Of a DNA stretch of 5,241 bases, positions 1-5,241 are shown piece after piece. Below the pieces are notes generated by a model. The model was given only the letters and a program-made list of their open reading frames with translations. It was not told the origin of the DNA and made no database searches. Made by a program: the position numbers and the translations under genes. Positions within the stretch are counted from its first letter, which is position 1; the number at the start of each line of letters is the position of its first letter. Origin of the DNA: an uncultured Clostridia bacterium (GTDB lineage: Bacteria; Bacillota; Clostridia; Oscillospirales; Ruminococcaceae); contig CALCSA010000333.1 in NCBI GenBank assembly GCA_937894185.1, forward strand, positions 1 to 5,241. The letters run 5' to 3'.

Positions 1-1614
1 GGCGGAGCCTCCGCAGCCGCCCGTTTGCGCAGGCTGGATGAATCGGCGGAAATTGTATTGCTGGAGCGTGGCCCCTTTATTTCCTTTGCCAACTGCGGGC
101 TGCCCTATTATGTGGGCGATACCATTACTCAAAAGTCTGCCCTCACCCTGCAGACTCCCGAGAGCTTTCATGCCCGTTTTAACATCGATGTGCGGGTGCA
201 CTGCGAAGTGACCGCCATCGACAGGCAGGCCCGTCAGGTGACGGTTCAAACGCCGGAAGGCATCATCACCGAAAGCTACGACAAACTGATCCTCTCTCCG
301 GGGGCCAGCCCCATCCGCCCCAAGATGGAGGGGATAGAGGATGAGCGGGTGTTTACCCTGCGGGATATTCCCGATGCCGTGCGGCTTAAGGAGTACATCG
401 TCAGAGAAAAGGCTTCCTCCGCCTTGGTGGTGGGAGGCGGCTACATCGGCATCGAGATGGCGGAAAATCTGGCGGAGGCCGGCTGCAAGGTGACGGTGGT
501 GGAGCTGGCCGATCACATTCTGGCCCCCTTTGATTACGATGTGGCGGCGGAGCTGCATCTCCACATGAAGAAAAAAGGCGTCGACCTCATTCTGGGGACG
601 GGAGTGAAGGCCCTGCATCCCCATAAGGACAGCATCAGCGTGGAATTGCAAAACGGCGAGCAGGTGGATACTCATCTGGTCTTCCTGTCGGTGGGGGTCC
701 GCCCGGAAAGCGCTTTGGCACAAAGCTGCGGTCTGGAAGTCACCCAGCGGGGGATGATTGTCACCGATGAGCAGATGCGCACCTCCGACCCGGATATTTA
801 CGCCACAGGGGATGCGGTGCAGGTCCGGGATTTTGTCACCGGCCAACTGGGATTTGTCCCCCTGGCGGGGCCAGCCAACAAGCAGGGCCGGATTGCGGCA
901 GACCACATCTGCGGCTTGGATTCCCGGTATACCGGTACACAGGGAACCTCCATCCTCAAGTGCTTTGATATGGTGGCGGCCTGTACCGGCATCAACGAGC
1001 GGACCGCTAAGGCTCAGGGCATTGATTATCAGGCGAGCTTTACCTATTCCGCTTCCCACGCCACCTACTATCCCGGAGCCGAGAGCATGTCCATCAAGCT
1101 GATCTTTCACCGGGAAAACGGCAAGGTGCTGGGGGCGCAAATTGCAGGGTTCGACGGGGTGGATAAGCGGATCGATGTGCTTGCCACCGCCATTCGGGCC
1201 GGGATGACGGTGGAGGATCTCACCCATCTGGAGCTTGCCTATGCTCCGCCCTTTTCCTCCGCCAAGGACCCGGTCAACATGGCGGGATACACTGCCCAAA
1301 ATATACGTGGGGGCCTTGTAAAGCTGATCCAATGGCACGAAATTGACGCTCTGGACCCCCGGCAGATAGTCTGGCTGGATGTGAGGGCTCCCCATGAGGT
1401 GCAGAGCACCGGGCTGATTCTTCCATCGGCCATTCAAATACCCTTGGATGAGTTGCGGGAGCGGATCAATGAGATTCCTACCGGCAAGCCGGTCTACATC
1501 AATTGCCACAGTGGCCTGCGCAGTTACTTGGCCTGCCGGATTTTGGCCCAAAAGGGGTTTGATTGCTACAACCTTTCCGGCGGACACCGGCTTTGGAGCA
1601 TCGTTCGCAAATAG
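1..1614 (+). CDS. CoA-disulfide reductase / NADH-dependent persulfide reductase with C-terminal rhodanese domain (5' partial)
   Basis: Pyridine nucleotide-disulfide oxidoreductase of the single-cysteine CoA-disulfide reductase (CoADR) group fused to a rhodanese domain. The family uses FAD and NAD(P)H to reduce CoA disulfide, CoA persulfide or related polysulfides in the cytoplasm, in thiol redox balance or sulfur metabolism. The reading frame is open from base 1 and begins GGASAAARLRR, the second half of the N-terminal FAD-binding GGVAGG motif, so about 10 residues lie outside the window; the internal TTG at 25 is not the start. The redox cysteine is in SFANCGLPYY (codon 94-96). The NAD(P)H-binding motif GGGYIG is at 433-450 and the second FAD motif, ATGDAV, has its Asp at 811-813. 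The dimerisation domain carries YYPG (1066-1077) and AYAPPFSSAKDP (Tyr 1240-1242), likely the two tyrosines the family places near the active site. The rhodanese domain spans roughly 1325-1605, with active loop CHSGLRS (Cys 1504-1506). There is no TusA or DsrE module. CoADR-RHD versus persulfide reductase (Npsr type) cannot be separated by sequence alone. Confidence 0.93.
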   Translation, partial: GGASAAARLRRLDESAEIVLLERGPFISFANCGLPYYVGDTITQKSALTLQTPESFHARFNIDVRVHCEVTAIDRQARQVTVQTPEGIITESYDKLILSPGASPIRPKMEGIEDERVFTLRDIPDAVRLKEYIVREKASSALVVGGGYIGIEMAENLAEAGCKVTVVELADHILAPFDYDVAAELHLHMKKKGVDLILGTGVKALHPHKDSISVELQNGEQVDTHLVFLSVGVRPESALAQSCGLEVTQRGMIVTDEQMRTSDPDIYATGDAVQVRDFVTGQLGFVPLAGPANKQGRIAADHICGLDSRYTGTQGTSILKCFDMVAACTGINERTAKAQGIDYQASFTYSASHATYYPGAESMSIKLIFHRENGKVLGAQIAGFDGVDKRIDVLATAIRAGMTVEDLTHLELAYAPPFSSAKDPVNMAGYTAQNIRGGLVKLIQWHEIDALDPRQIVWLDVRAPHEVQSTGLILPSAIQIPLDELRERINEIPTGKPVYINCHSGLRSYLACRILAQKGFDCYNLSGGHRLWSIVRK

Positions 1615-1623
1615 CCTGAGATA

Positions 1624-1664
1624 AAAGCATCCCCGAACAGTGTAAGCTGCCCGGGGATGTCTTT
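1624..1664. terminator. Bidirectional intrinsic terminator between convergent genes
   Basis: Perfect 8-bp arms CATCCCCG (1628-1635) and CGGGGATG (1652-1659) flank a 16-base loop. The stem extends by AAAG (1624-1627) pairing with CTTT (1661-1664) across one bulged T. Ten bases after the stop of the plus-strand reductase the stem begins, and it is followed by T-rich CTTTGTTTG. Read on the minus strand, the stem is followed by CTTTTATCT, a better T tract, 20 bases past the purC stop. It therefore probably ends transcription from both sides, more strongly for purC. Confidence 0.75.
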
Positions 1665-1684
1665 GTTTGAGCGGGGAATGGGTG

Positions 1685-2365
1685 CTATTCGCCCAGTACC
1701 AGCTTGACCAGCTCCAGCGGGTCTACCGGCTTGCCGTTTTGGTACACCCGCATATTGCCGCTGGAAATCTCGTCGATAAGGATGATCTTGCCGTTGTTGC
1801 GGCCAAATTCCAGCTTGATGTCATAAAGCTCCAGCCCCTTTTGCCGCAAGTCCTCCTCGATGATGGTGGAAATCTGTTGGGTCAGGGACTTGAGGGTCTC
1901 GTATTCCTCGTGGCTCAAGAGCCCCAGCATGGCAAGAGCATCCTTGGTGATGGGGGGGTCTCCCCGGTCGTCATCTTTGAGGGTTACTTCCACAAAGGCG
2001 TCCAAGGGCTGGCCTTCGGCCGCGTAGGCTCCCCAGCGGCGCAAAAAGCTGCCCACGGCGCGAAAACGGCAGATGATCTCCAACCCTTTTCCGAAAGTGG
2101 TGGCGGGGAGCACCGTCATTTCCGCTTTTGCAATGTCAGCATCGATAAAGTGGGTGGGGATTCCCTTCTGTCGCAGGATTTGAAAGAAGTACTTCGTCAT
2201 CTTCAGGTTGCCTTGTCCCATGCCGTTGATGGAAAGTCCCACCGTATTGGCTCCGGGATCGAATACACCGTCGGCCCCGGTGACATCGTCCTTAAATTTA
2301 AGCAGATAGTTGCCGTCTGCCAGCTGATAGACATCCTTTGTTTTGCCCCGATAGACGATTTCCAT
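1685..2365 (-). CDS. purC: Phosphoribosylaminoimidazole-succinocarboxamide synthase (SAICAR synthetase)
   Basis: Cytoplasmic enzyme of de novo purine synthesis: joins CAIR and L-aspartate with ATP hydrolysis to give SAICAR. The 226-residue product is close to the family's usual length of about 235. Motifs in order: the N-terminal nucleotide-binding segment YRGKTKDVY (5-13), FKDDVTG (24-30), the family signature CRFRAVGSFLRRWG (99-112), GDPPI (135-139), IKLEFGR (183-189) and DEISSGNMR (198-206). The start at 2365 (MEIVYRG) was chosen because AAGGAG lies 8 bases upstream. The open frame continues to an ATG at 2458, but that extension covers a near-consensus promoter and a hairpin and has no family counterpart. 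The gene is transcribed from its own promoter, downstream of and in the same direction as a PRPP synthetase gene, and converges on the reductase gene. The 5' leader of about 40 bases is too short for a known purine riboswitch. No broken or missing key motif is seen. Confidence 0.95.
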   Translation of the reverse strand: MEIVYRGKTKDVYQLADGNYLLKFKDDVTGADGVFDPGANTVGLSINGMGQGNLKMTKYFFQILRQKGIPTHFIDADIAKAEMTVLPATTFGKGLEIICRFRAVGSFLRRWGAYAAEGQPLDAFVEVTLKDDDRGDPPITKDALAMLGLLSHEEYETLKSLTQQISTIIEEDLRQKGLELYDIKLEFGRNNGKIILIDEISSGNMRVYQNGKPVDPLELVKLVLGE

Positions 2366-2373
2366 TTCACATT

Positions 2374-2379
2374 CTCCTT
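2374..2379 (-). promoter_or_regulatory. purC ribosome binding site
   Basis: AAGGAG on the minus strand (within AGAAGGAGAA), with 8 bases between it and the ATG at 2365. It decides the purC start in favour of MEIVYRG over the upstream in-frame ATG codons. Confidence 0.85.
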
Positions 2380-2411
2380 CTTGGTAGCTTGGGTAAAGCG
2401 TTGCTTGCTTT

Positions 2412-2440
2412 ATTATAACGCTGCGGGGGAAAAATGTCGA
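2412..2440 (-). promoter_or_regulatory. Sigma-A type promoter of purC
   Basis: On the minus strand, TCGACA (2440-2435, one mismatch to TTGACA) is followed after exactly 17 bases by a perfect TATAAT (2417-2412). Transcription would begin near 2404-2406, giving a leader of about 40 bases that includes the purC ribosome binding site. This makes purC independently transcribed from the preceding PRPP synthetase gene. I saw no clear PurR-box sequence beside it. Confidence 0.82.
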
Positions 2441-2450
2441 CCAAAACATT

Positions 2451-2474
2451 GATACCATGGGTTAACATGGTATC
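2451..2474 (-). terminator. Perfect hairpin after the PRPP synthetase gene; weak terminator or operator
   Basis: Arms GATACCATG (2451-2459) and CATGGTATC (2466-2474) are perfect 9-bp complements around a 6-base loop. On the minus strand the hairpin begins 14 bases after the stop of the PRPP synthetase gene and is followed by AATGTTTTGG, a short, interrupted T run. This fits a weak intrinsic terminator. The stem is only moderately GC-rich, and it sits 10 bases upstream of the purC -35 box, so a protein-binding palindrome is an alternative. Confidence 0.5.
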
Positions 2475-2488
2475 GGCAGGTGGAATAA

Positions 2489-3664
2489 TTATTGGATTTT
2501 AAGCTGTCCTTCCAGCTGCTGGCGGGTGATCCGGTCATCGGGGCTAAGCAGCCGGGAAAGGGAAGCATCGTGATTCAGGGTGGCGATGAGCAGGGCGATA
2601 TACTTGGAAACATCCACCACCTGGAACCAGGGCCTGCTGGCCAGTTCCGGGTTGAGATAGGTGAGGTTTGTGCCCAACACCAGTTCAAACAGGCCTTCCT
2701 CGTAGGCTTTGTCAAAGGCTTCCAGCCCTTGGGTGAACAGGGCAAAGGTGGCCGCCAAAAAGACCCGGTTGGCTCCCCGGAAAGTCAGCTCCCGGGCAAG
2801 GTCCAGCATGGAATCACCGGTGGAGAGAATATCGTCGGGGACGATGACATCCTTGCCCTCCACCGAATCTCCCAGATATTCGTGGGCCACAATGGGATTG
2901 CGTCCGTTGACAATCACAGAGTAATCCCTGCGCTTATAGAACAGGCCCATATCCAGCCCCAGCATGGTGGAGAAATAGATGTTGCGGGGGGCGGCGCCCT
3001 CATCGGGGGAGATGATCATAGCCTTTTCCTTGTCGATAATCATGTCGGGGCGCACCTTGAGAAGAGCCTTGAGAATCTGATAGATGGGCTGGACCGATTC
3101 AAAGTTGGACAGGGGAACAGCATTGACCACTCTTGGGTCATGGGCATCAAAGGTGATGATGTTGTCCACCCCCAAGCTGTACAGCTCCTGAATAGCAATG
3201 GCACAGTCCAGACTTTCCCGGCCGTTTCTGCGGTGCTGCCGCCCCTCGTACAGGAAGGGCATAATCACGTTGATCCGGTGAGGCTTGTTGCCTGCCGCCG
3301 CAATCAGCCGCTTGAGGTCGGAGAAGTGATCGTCGGGGCTCATGTGGCTTTGAATGCCGTACATGGGGTAGGTGACGCTGTAGTTGGTGATGTCGCACAG
3401 AATGTATAAGTCGTAGCCCCGCACACTGGAACGGATCATCCCCTTGGCTTCGCCGGTGCCAAAGCGGGGGCACTGCGCCTCGATGAGAAAGCTGTTCTTG
3501 TCAAAGCCGGGAAAGGTGAGCAGGGTGTCACTTTCGGGGTCTGTGGTCCAGCGCAGCAGGTACTCGTTGACCCGCTGTCCCATGGCCTCAAATCCCCGCA
3601 TGGGGAGCAGCGCCAAAGGACGTACCATTTCGCGAGCGGCCCCGACCTTAATATCAAAAGGCAT
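2489..3664 (-). CDS. prs: Ribose-phosphate pyrophosphokinase (PRPP synthetase), long divergent type
   Basis: Predicted to transfer pyrophosphate from ATP to ribose 5-phosphate, forming PRPP for purine, pyrimidine, NAD, His and Trp synthesis in the cytoplasm. The product is 391 residues, against about 315 for the classical enzyme, and matches the longer clostridial form I recall for this family. Visible motifs: PFLYEGRQHRRNGRES (135-150), aligned with the classical YxRQDRK region; FDAHDPR (172-178), aligned with the DLHA segment; SPDEGA (219-224); and the PRPP-binding loop VPDDILSTGDS (275-285; nt 2816-2836 encode DDILSTG). His replaces the usual Asp in RQDR. The start at 3664 is preceded by GGAGG with a 9-base gap; the in-frame ATG at 3673 directly abuts that GGAGG and is unlikely. 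The frame stays open to an ATG at 3859, inside the ABC gene, but that basic, low-complexity extension has no family match. It lies upstream of purC on the same strand. A role as a PRPP synthetase is well supported; kinetics and regulation cannot be read from sequence. Confidence 0.88.
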   Translation of the reverse strand: MPFDIKVGAAREMVRPLALLPMRGFEAMGQRVNEYLLRWTTDPESDTLLTFPGFDKNSFLIEAQCPRFGTGEAKGMIRSSVRGYDLYILCDITNYSVTYPMYGIQSHMSPDDHFSDLKRLIAAAGNKPHRINVIMPFLYEGRQHRRNGRESLDCAIAIQELYSLGVDNIITFDAHDPRVVNAVPLSNFESVQPIYQILKALLKVRPDMIIDKEKAMIISPDEGAAPRNIYFSTMLGLDMGLFYKRRDYSVIVNGRNPIVAHEYLGDSVEGKDVIVPDDILSTGDSMLDLARELTFRGANRVFLAATFALFTQGLEAFDKAYEEGLFELVLGTNLTYLNPELASRPWFQVVDVSKYIALLIATLNHDASLSRLLSPDDRITRQQLEGQLKIQ

Positions 3665-3673
3665 TTTTTTCAT

Positions 3674-3678
3674 CCTCC
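3674..3678 (-). promoter_or_regulatory. Ribosome binding site of the PRPP synthetase gene
   Basis: GGAGG on the minus strand, 9 bases before the ATG at 3664. It touches the ATG at 3673 with no spacer, so it selects MPFDIKV rather than MKKMPFD as the N-terminus. Confidence 0.8.
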
Positions 3679-3719
3679 ATGATTGGTATCTCGTTTTGTG
3701 GTATGTCGAACGGATGGTT

Positions 3720-3768
3720 ACAGGGCTCCGCTCCCGATTCTGGAAATTACAATCCGGTTCTGCCCTGT
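3720..3768 (-). other. Possible structured RNA leader upstream of the PRPP synthetase gene
   Basis: In the 170-base gap between the ABC transporter stop (3835) and the PRPP synthetase start (3664), the minus strand holds a perfect 7-bp inverted repeat, ACAGGGC (3768-3762) and GCCCTGT (3726-3720). Nested inside it are CCGGATT and AATCGGG, which pair with one G-G mismatch. There is no T tract after the outer stem, so it does not look like a terminator. I could not match it to a known riboswitch, and no convincing -35/-10 pair is visible in the gap. The rest of 3665-3834 holds no recognisable gene. Confidence 0.3.
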
Positions 3769-3834
3769 TCCCGGCTTTCGCCTCCTCTTGTATCCTGTGG
3801 CATTCTTTCGGCTTTCCTTTGGGCCATTCCTTGG

Positions 3835-5241
3835 TTAATCCGACTGCTGCGCATTCCAAAGGGAATGGTAGATTCCCTGCTTTTCCAGCAGCTCCTGATG
3901 GGAGCCGCTTTCCGCAATACCCTGATCGGTGAGGACTACAATTTTATCGGCATTGCGCACGGTGCTCAGACGGTGAGCCACCACCAGAGTGGTCCGCCCC
4001 TCGCTGAGCTGGTCCAAAGCCTGCTGAATTTGAGCCTCGGTGGCGTTGTCCAAAGCGGAGGTGGCTTCATCCAAAATGAGGATGGGTGGATTTTTGAGGA
4101 AGATGCGGGCGATGGAAATGCGCTGCCTCTGCCCGCCGGAGAGCATGATGCCCCGCTCTCCAATAAAGGTATCGTACCCATCGGGCAGGGTTTGAATGTA
4201 TTCGTCGATGCTGGCCAGCTGGGCGGCCCGGCGGATTTCCCCCTCGGTGGCGGCAAAGCTTCCGTAGGCGATGTTGTCCCGGATGGTGCTGGTAAAAAGG
4301 AAGGTGTCCTGCTGCACAATGCCGATCTGGCGGCGCAGGGAAAGACGGGTATAATCCCGAATATCCACGCCGTCCAGCAAGATGCGCCCTCCATCCAGCT
4401 CGTAAAAACGGGGAATCAGATGGCAGAGGGTGGACTTTCCTCCCCCGGAAGGGCCTACCAGAGCGACGGTTTCCCCTGCTTGAATGGTCAGGTTCAGGTT
4501 GGAGAGAACATTGCCTTCCTTCTTGTCGTCCTCATAGCGGAAGGTAACGTTTTCAAAGATAATGGCACCCTTAGGCCGCTCCAATACCCGGGCGTTGGGG
4601 CTGTCCTGCTCCGGTTTCTCGGCCATCAGCTCCTGAATCCGGGAAAAGCCGGTGATGCCGTTTTGCAGCTGCTCGGTGAAGTTGATCAGCTTTTTCAGGG
4701 GCTCGGTAAACAGGCCGACAAACAAAAGATAGGCGGTAAAATCGGCCACGGTGATCTGATCGTAATAGGTGAAAATTCCCCCTGCCGCTATGGTGACCAG
4801 CATCAGCAGGTCCATCAACAGGCCGGTGCCGGAAAAGAACTCGGCCATTCTCTTGTAGTAGATGCCCCGGGCGCTGGCATAGGCCTCGCTGCCCAAGCGG
4901 AACTTTTCCGCCTCATGCTCCGAGTATTCGTAGGCGCGGCTGACCCGCACCCCGGAAATGGAGTTTTCCAAGCTGGCGTTGACCTCACCCACCTCCACCC
5001 GGGTCTGCATGGAGGCGCTGCTCAGCTTGCGGCGCTTGCGGATAGCAAAGGTGAGAAGCACCGGCACAAAGGCGAAGATAATCACGGTGAGCAGAACGTT
5101 CATCCGGCAGAGAAGCAGGAAGGAACCAATCAGCATGATGCCGGAAATAAAAACATCCTCGGGGCCGTGGTGAGCCAACTCGGAAATTTCCATGGTGTCG
5201 TTGATAATCCGGCTCATGATGGTTCCGGTTTTTGTTTTGTC
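3835..5241 (-). CDS. Exporter-type ABC half-transporter, fused permease and ATPase (5' partial)
   Basis: Type IV (MsbA/BmrA-like) ABC exporter subunit expected to work as a dimer in the cytoplasmic membrane, pumping out lipids, drugs or peptides; substrate unknown. The frame is open to the window edge, where it reads DKTKTGTIMSRIINDT, the usual first intracellular loop. Hence TM1, TM2 and about 115 residues are missing, and the ATG at 5217 is internal. Numbering from that Met: TM3 about 20-38, TM4 41-60, intracellular loop 60-125 with ENSISGVRVSRAY, TM5 131-150, TM6 158-176. The ATPase domain follows from about 218: Walker A GPSGGGKST (255-263, nt 4429-4455), Q-loop VQQD (301-304), signature LSGGQ (359-363, nt 4129-4143), Walker B ILILDE (379-384), D-loop SALD (387-390) and H-loop His415. 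All catalytic residues, including the Walker B Glu, are canonical, so a homodimer is plausible. The LAHHGPED segment recalls the Bacillus YwjA group, from memory only. The gene ends 170 bases before the PRPP synthetase start; no clear terminator follows it. Confidence 0.93.
   Translation of the reverse strand, partial: DKTKTGTIMSRIINDTMEISELAHHGPEDVFISGIMLIGSFLLLCRMNVLLTVIIFAFVPVLLTFAIRKRRKLSSASMQTRVEVGEVNASLENSISGVRVSRAYEYSEHEAEKFRLGSEAYASARGIYYKRMAEFFSGTGLLMDLLMLVTIAAGGIFTYYDQITVADFTAYLLFVGLFTEPLKKLINFTEQLQNGITGFSRIQELMAEKPEQDSPNARVLERPKGAIIFENVTFRYEDDKKEGNVLSNLNLTIQAGETVALVGPSGGGKSTLCHLIPRFYELDGGRILLDGVDIRDYTRLSLRRQIGIVQQDTFLFTSTIRDNIAYGSFAATEGEIRRAAQLASIDEYIQTLPDGYDTFIGERGIMLSGGQRQRISIARIFLKNPPILILDEATSALDNATEAQIQQALDQLSEGRTTLVVAHRLSTVRNADKIVVLTDQGIAESGSHQELLEKQGIYHSLWNAQQSD

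Noticed and set aside
25..27. TTG as the start of the reductase
   Set aside because: The frame is open to base 1 and the residues before the TTG belong to the conserved N-terminal FAD-binding motif, so the true start lies outside the window.
1667..2452. Long plus-strand open frame opposite purC (261 codons)
   Set aside because: It lies antisense to a well-supported purC and its protein shows no recognisable domain; long antisense frames are common opposite GC-rich genes.
2366..2458. 31-residue N-terminal extension of PurC to an ATG at 2458
   Set aside because: The stretch contains the purC promoter, the ribosome binding site and part of the hairpin, and PurC proteins begin at the YxGKxK region.
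2492..3409. Long plus-strand open frame opposite the PRPP synthetase gene (305 codons)
   Set aside because: Fully antisense to a gene with clear family motifs, with a His/Gly/Val-rich composition typical of a codon-complement shadow and no recognisable domain.
3665..3834. Known riboswitch (purine, or ykkC-type PRPP) before the PRPP synthetase gene
   Set aside because: The conserved core sequences of these classes that I can recall are not seen; only simple inverted repeats are present.
3665..3859. 65-residue N-terminal extension of the PRPP synthetase to an ATG at 3859
   Set aside because: It would start inside the ABC transporter gene, is basic and low in structure, has no family counterpart, and the GGAGG site at 3674-3678 fits the start at 3664.
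3444..3932. Plus-strand open frame across the gap between the PRPP synthetase and ABC genes (162 codons)
   Set aside because: It overlaps two real genes antisense, has no family features, and its composition looks random.
1..5241. Insertion sequence, CRISPR array, prophage or defence island
   Set aside because: No transposase, direct repeat array, integrase, tRNA edge or defence-type gene is visible; all four genes are housekeeping or general transport types.

Overview
The window reads as a piece of a bacterial chromosome from a fairly GC-rich member of the Firmicutes, most likely a Clostridia/Oscillospirales-type anaerobe. That placement is inferred from the strong GGAGG-type ribosome binding sites, the consensus sigma-A promoter, the compact clostridial-style PurC, the long divergent PRPP synthetase, and a CoA-disulfide-reductase/rhodanese fusion typical of such genomes. 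No mobile element, CRISPR array, tRNA or rRNA is visible, and almost all of the sequence is explained by four genes.

Layout: (1) Positions 1-1614, plus strand: a FAD/NAD(P)H-dependent CoA-disulfide reductase-type enzyme with a C-terminal rhodanese domain, missing only about 10 N-terminal residues at the window edge. (2) Positions 1624-1664: a hairpin between convergent genes that can end transcription from both sides. (3) Positions 1685-2365, minus strand: purC (SAICAR synthetase), with its own near-consensus promoter at 2412-2440. (4) Positions 2451-2474: a perfect 9-bp-arm hairpin between the upstream gene and the purC promoter. (5) Positions 2489-3664, minus strand: a 391-residue PRPP-synthetase-family protein. 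(6) Positions 3665-3834: a 170-base gap with a possible structured leader at 3720-3768. (7) Positions 3835-5241, minus strand: an exporter-type ABC half-transporter with fused membrane and ATPase domains, cut at its N-terminus by the window end.

Functionally, the PRPP synthetase makes the ribose-phosphate donor for de novo purine synthesis, and purC catalyses a later step of the same pathway, so these two co-directional neighbours form a small nucleotide-biosynthesis cluster. The purC promoter means purC need not depend on read-through from the synthetase gene. The redox/persulfide enzyme and the ABC exporter have no evident functional link to this pair. I found no convincing evidence of a new biological system; the points most worth a second look are the divergent PRPP synthetase and the two intergenic structures.
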